A stretch of DNA of 64,000 nt from Annona cherimola (lineage: Eukaryota > Streptophyta > Magnoliopsida > Magnoliales > Annonaceae), in NCBI GenBank assembly GCA_030490835.1, contig CM059973.1, positions 84,149,221 through 84,213,220 on the forward strand. The letters run 5' to 3'. Below the pieces are notes generated by a model that worked only from the letters and a program-made list of their open reading frames with translations, was not told the origin of the DNA and ran no database searches. The translations under genes were made by a program, and so were the position numbers. This document shows positions 35,776 to 47,434 of the stretch, one piece after another (positions within the stretch are counted from its first letter, which is position 1; every line of letters starts with the position of its first letter).

Positions 35776-38056
35776 CTATATATATATGACTTATGACATT
35801 TTTTATTTTAATAATGAAATATGGTCTTCCAGCTAAAAGATAATGTCAAGTACAATGACTATTATGAAATTTTTTAATCAATAATTAAGGTAAGAAAAAT
35901 AAATGGGAGTATATAAAATCATTATCTAAAGACGACGTTTCATAAAAGTGGGGCTTTTATATTTCTTAATTAATTGATATGCATGTAATAATTTTAAAGA
36001 ATTGATCTTTGTAATTATTTACAAATTGAGTTGATGTAGATGCAAAAGATTTACCTTTTTTTTGGACGAATGTAGATAATATTTAGGTTTTTAGAATAAA
36101 TTTTTTACAATTTAGCCTGATATGATTATATGAAAATACTTTTATATAATTATAGTTAAATTGTTTAATGCGTAAATTAATATTATTTTTTAACAAAGTA
36201 GTGAGAACATTAGGTTCGGGTTGGGTTGAGTTGAAATTGAGTTTATATAATTTTTTTTTTTTTTTTTTTGCAAAATAAAACCCATATCTAATTTCCTGAA
36301 TCTTGTCTGGCGAGTTCGAACTGATTGATACAAAATTGCACCACTTATCTACGGAAAGAAAAGTTCTTGACATAAATAATAGCTTTCTGCCAAGGGCAAA
36401 TCATATATTTTTTAGGAAGTAAAACACGCTTGAGCCAAACAAATAAATTTCCAAAACTATTTTCTCCTTGTCTTCGGCCGTAAGTTGGTTTATTATCACA
36501 AGCTAGGGCCTTTACAACTCCAAACTTGTGCAGCACTTAGCTTACTCATACTCTCATGAGGACTAAATCAGCCTAATCCAAACCAAATACTTAAGGAAGT
36601 AATGGTAAAGAGATAGTGGACAAAAGAAGAAGTAACTAAGTAAAAAGAAAATAAAGAACTTATATTGCTTGAAGACTTTTACAAGAAAACTTTGAAGGCT
36701 ACAAGTGAACTCACTTTTGAAAGTTGGATAAAGCAAATGAATCTTCTCTTCTATTAGGCTTCACCTTCCTTCTTAGGCTAATCGAATCGTTATAAGTGTC
36801 CTTAAATGAACAATTAAGATTGCTCTTTAGAATCTTTTTACCACGTCTTTGGAATTCTTTAGAGTTGTTTTAAAATATCTTACTTTTCTTGGAGATCCTA
36901 AAAGATGCAAGAGAAGTCTAAAAGACTCAAAAGTTCTATATACTATCATTTAAAAAATTTCTAAACTACTTTAGTATTTACATGATTTTTTCTATAATTG
37001 TATGGAGGTTTCTTATGCAACCTCTATTTGAGATAAGTAAGGCGTAACATTATCCTATCTTAATCCTGCAAATGCGCATATTACGCTTGTCCAGATGTTT
37101 TTTTTGCTGCCACCTTAAGATGTGTTTGAGAAACGACAACACTTCTGGAAAAGAGAGGTATTTTAGACTTTTAGTCATTTGAAAATGACTAAAACCCCTT
37201 TATTTTGAAAATAAATAAATAAATATATATATATATATACATTTCCAAAAATAATAAAACTTAATGTATGTATTCAATACGCTTTTTTATGGGTATGGTA
37301 AATATACTTAGATTAGCAATTTTATAAAAAAAAAAATTTATAAGTAGATTTTGCATCCAGATGTATTAAAGTTTCCGTTGAACCAGCTCCCTAGAACTTT
37401 TGAATTGAAAGCTTTTAGCATAAAAATTTTTAAAATAGGAAAAAATAATGGTAAATATGAAAAGTAAAAAAAATAAAGTTAAGATAAATAGATTAGTTAC
37501 ATACGTAGTTATGTAAAAATAATTGACAAATTTAGTTGTATAAGAAAATATAAAAAAAAATTAAAAATATGATAATTTTGAACAGTGAAAAATTTTATAT
37601 CAAAAAATTTTGGTTTGGAAAAGCCCTTGAATACGTAAATTGCTAAATTGCCAAACAGTATCCCAATTTTGTAAATGGGCTTTTCACCGGCCTGCGACGC
37701 GGCTAGTCAACGCCTTTATATTGCCCCAGCGAAACAATAGAGTAGCTCCGAAACATTATTCATCTCCACAGAAAGATCTAAAGAAAGCAGAGGTGCCTCC
37801 AAAGGCTTATCATTCACCTCTTTTGAACAAGAAAACAATTTCCGAGTACAGAAACTTCCAGTAGAAGAGTCCCCTAATACAACAATAGATGAACGGTAAA
37901 AAAAGCCAATTAACGCTTCCAATATTCATTTAATTATTGTAGAGGAAAATGTGTACTGAATCTCAGTATTTGAAGGCCTGACCACAGTGTATCTTGTTTA
38001 GGATGGCACACAGGAAGGCCACAGCATCAGTTGAAAGGGTACAGGCAGGCTGCAGG
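35776..38056. other. Intergenic; degenerate MITE and NDUFA9 3' flank
   Basis: No gene was recognised. About 37396-37620 matches the Tourist-like body ('aaaataaagttaagataaat', 'tagttatgtaaaaataattg') with worn ends. 37640-38056 is probably the 3' UTR and flank of the minus-strand NDUFA9 gene. A T run of about 20 sits near 36250. Confidence 0.4.
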
Positions 38057-41000
38057 CTAGAATTCTGATGTTGGCACTTTTTCACTGACTGTAGAACCAA
38101 ATGAAGGCCCACCCTTCCGATATGAAAGTAGATATTCAATTGGGTAACCCTTCAACTTGTGGGGCACAACTCCAAGATCTTCAAAAGTTAGAGCTGCCAT
38201 CACAATAGAAAAATAATAGCATAATAAAACAAGTTAGTGGGGCAAGGCATGAGGATAATGAAAAATGCTCGAGTCAATCAAAACAGAATAATTACGTAGA
38301 GAACTCACCATCTTTAGACACAACTGAATCTACGGTCAAAGCATTGATCTGATCCAAGTTGAAAATGCTAGGTGTTGGTAAAGGAAATGGGACCTTGTTT
38401 AACAAGAATTCTCGAGGGGCTGCAATTGCCTGCATGATATTCTTGTACCTGTCAATGTCTATCACAGATGCCTCAAGGCATATTAAAAAGCACACAGTAA
38501 AGCATTGAAATGATGCAGCGTTGGCTGCATCAAATTACACACACACAATAGTCAAAGCTAAATATTCCAAAGTAGATCATCCATAACTAAAATAACAAGC
38601 ATCTTTCAAAGAAACATGCTTATGGTAAACATTTATAATCATAAAACACAGAAAATGCAATTGCAACTGCTGGGTCAAGGAGAAGAAAGATAGGAGGTAC
38701 CTGTGCAATGGGGAAAGGAACTTTCACATAACGAGGCCACTCCCGGATTGTGTCAAACATAAGTTCAGCCTGTAAAGCATTAGCATTCAGAAAAGGAAAC
38801 TTATAAGATAATGCTACTAAATACCGGGGGTGACCGAATGCACCCGGGTGCATTTCACCCATTTATTTTTATTTTTTTTTGAAATTTTTTTTATGCAATT
38901 GTTAATCTAGGTGTATTTAATAAGTGAATTAATTTTTACCATTTTTGGAAATTTTTACATATTTGTTTTTTATTTTTAAAATCAGCGGCATTTTCGTAAT
39001 TAATAAATTACGAAAATGCAACTGATTTTTAAAAAAATCAAAAAAATATCTAAAAGTATCTAAAAATGGTAAAAATTGTTATATATGTTAAATCCATCTA
39101 GATTAACAATTGTATAAAAAAAATTTCAAAAAATGAGTTTTTGCACTCGGGTGCACTGTATCATGTCCCAATAAATACCAAATATATGGATGGCTGAACA
39201 ATTACCAGCTGGTGCACAGTAAAAACCTCCGGACCACCTAATTCATAGACATTGCCCATGCTGGTGCCATCATCCTTCAAGGCCGCTATAATTGCAGCAG
39301 CAACATCAATAACATATACTGGTTGAATTCTGCAATAAAGTGTAAGCATAATCATGTATTCGTGCTTATGGTGGATTTGCATGTGTGCAAACAAATCAAT
39401 TAGTGAATTCCTTCAACTTTCCATAAATATGTGTTCTGAAAAGCATCTTCCTGTAATACAAAACAATTTAGGGTGTGTTTGTTTGGGGTCAAAATATGTC
39501 AATTAAAACTTTTCACTCTCCATAACTACTCTATTTTTTAATTATTTTTTCACATTTTTCTATACAAACTATCATACTTTTCAATCATTTCTACACAACT
39601 ACCCATACAACTAACCTATCTATTTTAACTTTATTCTCTATACTCTTCATCATTATCCCTATTATATCACATAATTTTCTATCAATTTGACAACTTCTAC
39701 TCTCAAAACTTTTCATCAAAAGTTTTACCTCCAACCAAACACACCCTTAAATTCTAAAGAACATCTTCATGTAATACAAAACTTACTTGGTCGATCCATC
39801 TCCAATTAGTGGGAGTAAGGTCCATTTTTTTGCAAAATGTGCCCATGTATTTAGAATTCGATCTTCTGTGCCAACCATGACAGCAGGCTTCATAATAGTG
39901 GCCTGCCAATAGGTTATATTTAGATGATCAGCTGACAACCAAAGTCACATAGCAGCATGACTATGAGAAGTAACAGTGATAGAAAGAGAGATATCAGATA
40001 AGCATACTTTTCCTGATGCATAATAGATAATTATGTAACTGGCATACTCATGATAGATTGAATAAAAATTTGATCAATTGTCACCAAATTCCTCCTCATT
40101 CTATCAGCTGTCTCTTGTAGTCACTGGACCATGCATGAAGACTGAGTGACTAACCTCAGGAAATTCTTTCAAGACATCTTCTTCTGCAGCTGCCTTAGCT
40201 CTTAACATTCTGGACGGAGAGGACAGGGATGCCCCAAGACAAGAAACTTGTATAAATCTCATAATCCCACCATGCTCTTTAGCAATCTGCATGCTTTTTC
40301 AAACAGTTCATGCAACTTAAAATTTGGCTATGAGGAAAAGGCAAACTAATAGTAGATTCAACCAGACGAATCATCAAAAATGATGAAGTAACAAGCTACT
40401 TCTGTGCAACAATGAATCTGATGCATAAATTCAAAGAGGGGAGAAGGTAAGAACAAGGAAGAGAGGAGGAGCGGGGGGGAGGGTGGTGGTGCGCTTGCGT
40501 GAGAGAGAGAGAGAGAGGATGATATTTACTCGTGCCCTTAAAATAACTGGAACTCCACATGTAAGGTTGACATTTGCCCACTTGATCTCTGGCCCACATT
40601 ATTATAATCTTGCAACCATTCACTTTTTATGGTTGCCATTCTACTCAAACAAAACACTGAAATGCTACTCAAATATCGCATTACAGAAGAAATCAAAATC
40701 CAGCAAAAAAATTCCAGTACATATAAAAATGGCTTAGAACAACAAGCTGAGTTCATCTCTTCAAGAAACCACTGGTGTGAACTATGAACATTTAAAGAGC
40801 AAAACAATGAACATTCAAAGAAAAAACATAAGAGGAATATACCATGGCAAGCTGTTTAGCCATGGCATGATTTACTTCCTCAAAGCTGAAGTTTCTTGTC
40901 TCATACTCCCTTCCTGGCGATTAAAAAAAATTAATCAGATAAGATAGTCCTCAAAACTATTCAAATACTAAGATACAGAATGCAAGATCCAACTAAAGCA

Positions 41001-44000
41001 TACAAACCAATGAGATTTAAAACGACATTAGCCTTTGCCATTACTGCTTTGATCGAATCTTCGTCCCTTGGGTTGTATTTCATTGGTACAATCTGAATGC
41101 ATGATAAACACAGCCCTGATACGTTATCGACAAATAATGACCGCAAACACAAAAATCCAAAAATATCGATATCGGGCTTGACAAAGCTCTGTTATATGGA
41201 AGCTGACTGTGCTCTTTATGAAACGCTACTGCAATACCTGACCCAAATCACCCATCAACTTCAGATGTCTTGGAGAATCCTCAGAGCCACGAAAAGGAAC
41301 TAAGACTTGAGAACCCATTTTAGCTGGACAGATAACATTATAATATCAGCACTGTGGAATTTGAACTTTTTATAGGCATTGTGAAGAGGAGATAATAGTT
41401 CTTGGCACTATCAAAATATCTGTTGATTTGCACACAGAAAAAAATGCTCTTTAGAGATGATGACCTTTCATATTTATTTAGGCCGTTAAAGCAAATACTG
41501 TTATTGCCCATATTGCCAGCAGTTGAACTTCAGTTTGTAATTCGTTCTTCTTTTCTTTTCTTTTTTTTTTCTCTCTCTCTTCCATTTTTCTTTTCCTTTT
41601 CCCTTTCTCTTTTCAACAAAACTAACTAACACAGTCGCGAACAAGCAATGAATTTAGGCTTTCATATCTGCAGTACATTCTCACACAAAATGGAGTGGAT
41701 AAATTGTGTTCTCTGAACAAATATGTTCACCAACTCAACTTTGTTCAAAATATCCTCATTGATGATGTAAGCTGTTTTCCATCATCCCATGAGGTCAGCA
41801 TTATGAACATTATGCATTAATCTTTCTCCGGATCATTTTTTTCCCCTTGTCTTTCAAAGGATTTTTGGAAGTGCTTGAAAGATTCAAGAAACCTAGATGA
41901 GGCAATGGAACACAAATTAGAAAAGGAAATAACAACTTACCAAGTTGCTGAACAACATAACGACCAAGAAACCCAGTAGCTCCAAACACAGTTGCAATAA
42001 TCCCACTGCCACATGGACAAGCAGGTCAGCAAAAGTGGGACAAGTTAAAGCACTGAATTGTCCATTAATACTAAATCCATCAAAAATCAAGTGATATCAC
42101 CAACTATAAGAAGAACACCACAAGTATATCAGAGTTTCCAGTCTAGACTAACTAATTCATAAGTCATGTTGCAGATGGTGCATTTATTGAAAAAGGAATG
42201 CTAGGATGACTGATGAATAAGATGAAAAAGGTGATGATACCTTTATGAATAGGATGAAACTAAACGCCAATTTTTAAAAACAGACAGCCTGACTTTACCG
42301 TACTAATTTTAGTAGCGGTAATTTATTCAATAAGAATAACTATGGAGGAGGCGAGTTTTTCTGACTAGCAAGTGACACAGAGACCCTAATTGATACTTCA
42401 CTGGAGTATTTTCTTCCACATTACAGACATTCCAAAAAAGAATCAAAGGCACTCACTGGGCGTTAGATCTTGGCTGTTCTTTTCTTCTTTTTTAAATGGC
42501 ACCTTTAGGGTGCTAAAAAGACAGGACAATTCAAATTCAGCAGCAATAATGAAGAAGACAACATCAAAAGATAAGAACTTTAAAAGGAACAAGGACCTTA
42601 CAAAAACAACACCTTTTAAAGCTAGATATTATTATTACTCACAGTCAAACTCCCCTAATATAAAAATTGAAGAGGCTTAGGGCATGTTTAGATGAAATTT
42701 TTGGGCCATCGTTTTAAAACTCCATGGACATGATATTAGCCAACGTGACAATGGTGCTATCAAAGTAGCAAACAAAAAATAAAGAGCTAGATTTATTTTG
42801 GCATTCTGCAAAAAATGTTATGGATCATTGTCATTGTCATCAGTACTACTACGAACTATTTCCAACCTAAATGAATCACCTACTTGGATCATGTATGCGT
42901 TGCTCTTGAGTTAGTAAGAATGATATGGTTGATGATGGAAAATATAGTTTTAAGTCTGATAAAAACAGAGTCGGCAAAAGTAGCTAAATGTCAAATTAAA
43001 TAGAGCATGTGAGCTTTAAGAACCCGCCAAGTGACCCCAGTTAGCATGTTGCCTTTCTAATCTATGCCGTCAAATATTGATAGACTCAAATTTCTTTACA
43101 GAGATGCACATGCACTTCTATGCCACTTGTCATTCTAACACCATCTCTATGTATTTTAGAGATCACCTTATACTAATCTTAGAAAATACTTCTATTCATA
43201 GCAATATCCATTAGCTTCCTGGACAAGCAACAGGTCGTCAGTTTTTTGCAAGCGCCATCATACCTATTCGGGTAATATCTGCCTACTCTCGAAAACACAG
43301 CCAAAATGTTAAACTACCACATAACAGTCCCCACCTGATTCTGTCAGTCGTTTGCATTGCTGTGAACCTAATGCAAAACCTAAAAATAAGAATGCCAAGA
43401 GCATTTGAAGCTGGCATGTGGAATCCAAATCTAACACAAGCCAGAACCAGAATCCAGATTTAATAATGGTTAATCAGCCCTCCCTACACAATCTAGCAAA
43501 TACGAATAAGCACGCAGCATCCAAGCCTCATCTACTGAGATCTCACTTAGCGATTGATGCGCAAAACCAATATTGGCTACATGAGGAGGCAAAGCATTTT
43601 TGTCATCTCGTACAACTGAGTACTGAAACATCTTGGGGTTCAACACAAGCTAGCGAACCTATGTCAAAAGGATTGCATTGACAGTGGAAAACACGTTTAG
43701 TCTTTTCCAATTACTGTGCGCGCACACACAAGGCATTTCCCAAGCCAATATAAAAATACTGTATTGTCAGCTGAAACAAGCAAGATGCGCCGTGAAATGT
43801 AGTTCAATCTCGTACCTGACGGATGATCTTCCGCCCGTGCCTTTCCGGATAAGATGCCCGGCGCCCTTCGTTGCGAGGGTCGATCCCAGCCGTGGATGGT
43901 CGATCCCATTGTCTGCAACCAGACAAAAAGGAGAAAAAAAAAAAAAGGTTAATGATCGGAAGCAAACAGCGATGCGATGACTACGTGATTTACGATAAAA

Positions 44001-44031
44001 GTGAAGAGAATTCCTAAAAGCCAACAAATTA

Positions 44032-44091
<60 letters not shown>

Positions 44092-44184
44092 AGAGAGAGG
44101 GTGGATGGAATTCAGAGGAACGAGAGCTTGTGAGGGTTGGAACTGATGCTGGCGAGCTACGAGCCTCCTCCAAGCAAGCATCAT
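38057..44184 (-). CDS. NDUFA9: Mitochondrial complex I 39-kDa subunit (NDUFA9 type)
   Basis: An accessory subunit of NADH:ubiquinone oxidoreductase, an atypical short-chain dehydrogenase that binds NADPH in the peripheral arm. Coding exons, minus: 44184-44091, 43912-43816, 42005-41941, 41323-41238, 41092-41008, 40913-40843, 40286-40155, 39902-39787, 39329-39206, 38769-38701, 38429-38309, 38193-38057; 398 residues (about 402 in Arabidopsis). Residues 1-45 ([12 protein letters not shown]) form a basic mitochondrial presequence. [19 protein letters not shown] follows, then the Rossmann motif [90 protein letters not shown] and the C-terminus [15 protein letters not shown]. All splice sites are GT-AG. 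Introns hold a foldback element and a Tourist MITE. It looks intact. Confidence 0.95.
38826..39171. mobile_element. Foldback MITE with 8-bp target duplication, NDUFA9 intron 10
   Basis: A 346-bp near-palindrome: the left arm (T run, 'ttgttaatctaggtgtattt', AT body) mirrors the right. It carries GC-rich ends gaatgcacccgggtgcattt and ttgcactcgggtgcac. A perfect 8-bp duplication taaatacc flanks it (38818-38825 and 39172-39179), pointing to a hAT-like origin. It lies in the intron between coding exons 9 and 10. Confidence 0.75.
39471..39746 (-). mobile_element. Tourist-like MITE in NDUFA9 intron 8
   Basis: A 276-bp copy, GGGTGTGTTTG to CCAAACACACCC. The trinucleotide TTA occurs on both sides (39468-39470 and 39747-39749), as expected for PIF/Harbinger insertion. 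The inner 'ttttcatcaaaagttttacc' lies at the right, so the orientation is reversed relative to 12451. Confidence 0.8.
44032..44089. repeat. (AC)n(AG)n compound microsatellite
   Basis: About 9 AC units run straight into about 20 AG units. On the gene strand (minus) the CT tract begins within a few bases of the first donor of NDUFA9, so intron 1 starts gtctctctc. Confidence 0.9.
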
Positions 44185-44449
44185 CCTTTCAAACGTCTAA
44201 GCGAGAGACGCAGCGAAGCCCCGGATTCTGCTGCAGCAAATGGGGCTGGTGATAACGTGCGCAGAGGAGGTAGCTTCCCTCCCTCGATTCAACTCCAGCG
44301 AAACGGCCTTGGTGCTAACGTGCGCACTGCCTACGCAGGCGAGGAGGAGGGTCGTCCCACGCGAGATTTTGCTCTGCGCTCTAGTGAGATCGCGGCCGTC
44401 CGTGCTGATGTTGGTCCCAGGAATACGGTTGTTACATTGTTTAAATAAT

Positions 44450-45949
44450 CCTACAATAATTTCCGTTTAAAAATTTTAAATGTTTCAATTGGTCATAAAA
44501 TATAGAAAAAATTAAAAAGTAATACAGCGGTGTGGTGCAATATTATATTTATTAGGGATCAATAGAATACTAATAAAATAGATGTATGAGAATTGAGAAA
44601 TATGTAATAATGATCGTAAACATAGTTTTTATAATATTGTAAATGTAGTTAATTGAAAAAGTTGAGATCCGTTGTAATTTTGGCTAGATTGATTTTTCAG
44701 CTGCTGCATGTGCTCCGCTGGTATGAGTTAGATTATATTCTTAGAAATTATGATAGCGTGGGAATATTGATCATTTAGAAATATAGACTAAAAGAAATGG
44801 AACTTTAACGGTATGAGAATCTTTGCAATTTTCATCAAACTTGAAGGTACATATGCAATTTTTATAGACTGATCCATATAGTTGCACGTAATTTTAATGA
44901 ACTTATAATTAGATATGGCATGTGTTTCTAAAATTGCATATATTTCTATGACTAGAGGAAAACAAAATAAAAATTTTCAGTTCAAATCTGAAAATTGCTT
45001 ATCGCCACGTTACCGACCATATTTTGTATTGTACCAACTATCAATCTATAATCCGTATTCCCCCTCCCACGGCCCCCTTTCATTGAAAAACATATTTATA
45101 TGATATTTATTATATTTTCCGACGATTATCTCTTTTCTTTTACAGTCTATCCAGTAACCGAAGTAACCATCCCATCCATTCAGTGGAATGGGAAGAGATT
45201 TCTTATTCCCAATAACACTTTCTCCATCGTTGATATTATTTTTTCATTTCTTGATTAATTTCTTAATTTTCAAATACATAGTGACCATGCTTTTGCCATA
45301 TCTTATATCCTCCATTTCGCGGTAAACAACCGCCTTTTCTCATTCAAATCCAAATTTATTAGATATTTCCACACAAGCCTTAATGAAACAACAACAAAGG
45401 ATTGCTTATTTGCTTTTATGAGAATAGAGACACTGATCTCATCATTTGTTTTAAGATTTCCACTAGAACATAATTTTTTTTTTATTAATATGTTTACATA
45501 TATCTTAATTGACATTAAAATCTACCACTGTGATATTTTTATAAGTGATTTTAGTATGGAGAGATCTTTGTTTCAACAACATTAAACTCTTGCAATCTAA
45601 GACAATCTACATCAAATTTTCACTATTTAAGAAGAGAATACAAGGCATGAACACCCAGTCTACTTTAAATGAGGCTTGGGCGTCCCCAATGGCACTGGAA
45701 CATAAATTTTAAACAGCAGCTTAAGTCTCTATTTTTTATTTTTTATTTTTTGAAGATGCATATGAGTAAAACATATAATGAGCTGAATGCATGCATGAAC
45801 CTTGCTATTGTTATTATTATTATTTGGCGTAAGAACCTTGCAATTATTGGAACGGCCTTCAGGCTTCAACACGCAATTTGAAATTCGAAACCTATTACCA
45901 TGCTGCCGCAGAAAATTTCTGAAAAGATTAAATTAGAAAAATTTATATA
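44450..45949. other. Intergenic, no gene recognised
   Basis: AT-rich DNA upstream of NDUFA9. Short open frames show no motif. 44190-44430 is GC-rich and is probably promoter and leader of the minus-strand gene. Confidence 0.4.
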
Positions 45950-46513
45950 GGGTATGTTTGGGATGAATAAAATTTTTGATGAAGGGTGTGTTTGTTAATG
46001 AGTAAAAATTGTCAAGTTAAAACTTTTTAATCTAAAACTTTTCACGCTCCACAACTACTCTATTTTTTAATCATTTCTTCACATTTTTCTATACAACTAT
46101 CCTACTTTTCAGTCATTTCTACGCAATTACCCACACAACTAACCTATCTATTTTAACTTTATTCTATTTATTCTTTATCATTATCCCTATCATATCACAT
46201 CATATGACAACTTCTATTCTCGACAACTTTTCATCAAAAGTTTTATCTATTTCCAAACACACCCAAAAAATTTCGAAGAGTAAAAGTTGTCAAATGATGT
46301 GATATGATAGGGGTAATGATGAGCAGTAATGAGGATAAAGTTAAAATAGATAGGTTATTTGTGTAAATAGTTGTATAGAAATGATTGAAAAGTAGGGTAG
46401 TTGTATAAAAAAAATGTGAAAAAATGATTAAAAATATGATAATTGTGGAGAGTAAAAAATTTTAAATTGAAAAGTTTTAAGTTGACATTTTTTATCAATT
46501 ACCAAACACACCC
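45950..46513 (+). mobile_element. Tourist-like MITE interrupted by a second copy
   Basis: The outer copy begins GGGTATGTTTG at 45950, breaks at 45983, resumes at 46265 ('tttcgaagagtaaaagttg') and ends ACCAAACACACCC at 46513. Flanking ATA trinucleotides match on both sides. Joined, the two parts would be about 282 bp, a full unit. Confidence 0.75.
45984..46264 (-). mobile_element. Tourist-like MITE nested in another
   Basis: A 281-bp full copy, GGGTGTGTTTG to CCAAACACACCC, in opposite orientation to its host copy. No clean trinucleotide duplication was seen at its borders. Confidence 0.75.
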
Positions 46514-46869
46514 ATAATCATATCAGAGTTACCTCATCGATGTCAACTGCGGAGGTTGGTTGCCAATATTCGAAATTTAAAACGTTATTTTTTAAAATGT
46601 TAAAACACATGCTAAAAAACAATTTTGATACTTACAATATCTAATCTACAAAAATCTAGATTTGCTCATATTTATCTCCCTGCACAAATTTCTAAAGAAT
46701 GAACAAAACGTTGGTTAAGAAATCAAAAAATGGGAAATGGGAATTTTATATGTACGCACCTAATAAAATTATAGGTTGTGGTTCTAATTTACCAACGAGT
46801 TCAGAGGCACGAGCCCATATAATTCCTGTGAAAATCTAGAACGGCCGTGTATCATTGCAGCAAAATAAA

Positions 46870-47215
46870 ATGTTTCAATGTACCCTGATGAAATTTTAAT
46901 GCATAAGGGTATAAAACTTTATTTTTTTATAAGAAGATTAATATAGGTGTATTTAATCTATAACTCAAATTTTACCATTTTTGAACACATGCATATATTT
47001 TTTTACTTTTTAAAAATAACGGTACTTTAACCATTTTTAAGTTACTAAAATACCCTTATTTTAAAAAAATTAAAAAATATATTTTTATATCTTTAAAAAT
47101 GGTAAAACTTAATACATAAGTTAAATATGTATACATTAACAATCTTATAAAAATTTTAAAAAAAATAACAAAATGAAGTTTTGCACCCGATACGTTGAAA
47201 CACACTGCATCATTG
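46870..47215. repeat. Foldback MITE-like element
   Basis: The left arm ('aagattaatataggtgtatt', AT body, 'cattttta' core) and right arm ('aaatatgtatacattaacaatctt') mirror each other about a centre near 47040. Same family as 795-1107 and 38826-39171, with 'ttgcaccc' at the right edge. Confidence 0.6.
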
Positions 47216-47434
47216 TATAGCACACTGGATTAGATTTTCGGTAATGCTTCAATACAAGTGAATGCACTGAAACTTCAATACACCGGGCTATGAACTTTAT
47301 TTTTTATTTTTTGATTTTTTTGTAAAATTACTAATATAAGCATGTTTAATCTATGAAGCAAGTTGTGCTTTTTCTAAGACATGTATATATACTTTTATTT
47401 TATTTTTTTTGATAAAAGAGGATTTACTCTATCC

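Noticed and set aside
36240..36330. Possible third SINE (T run next to a gttcgaac word)
   Set aside because: There is no A box and no flanking duplication, and the body does not match the two SINEs found.
36345..36536. 63-residue minus-strand frame near 36.4 kb
   Set aside because: No recognised motif, no splice context and AT-rich surroundings. I considered an organelle or retroelement origin but could not support it.
42830..42910. Text resembling an RTE 3' end (ctatttccaacctaaatg)
   Set aside because: The similarity is short and broken, and no tail or further element sequence follows, so it cannot be told from chance or very old decay.
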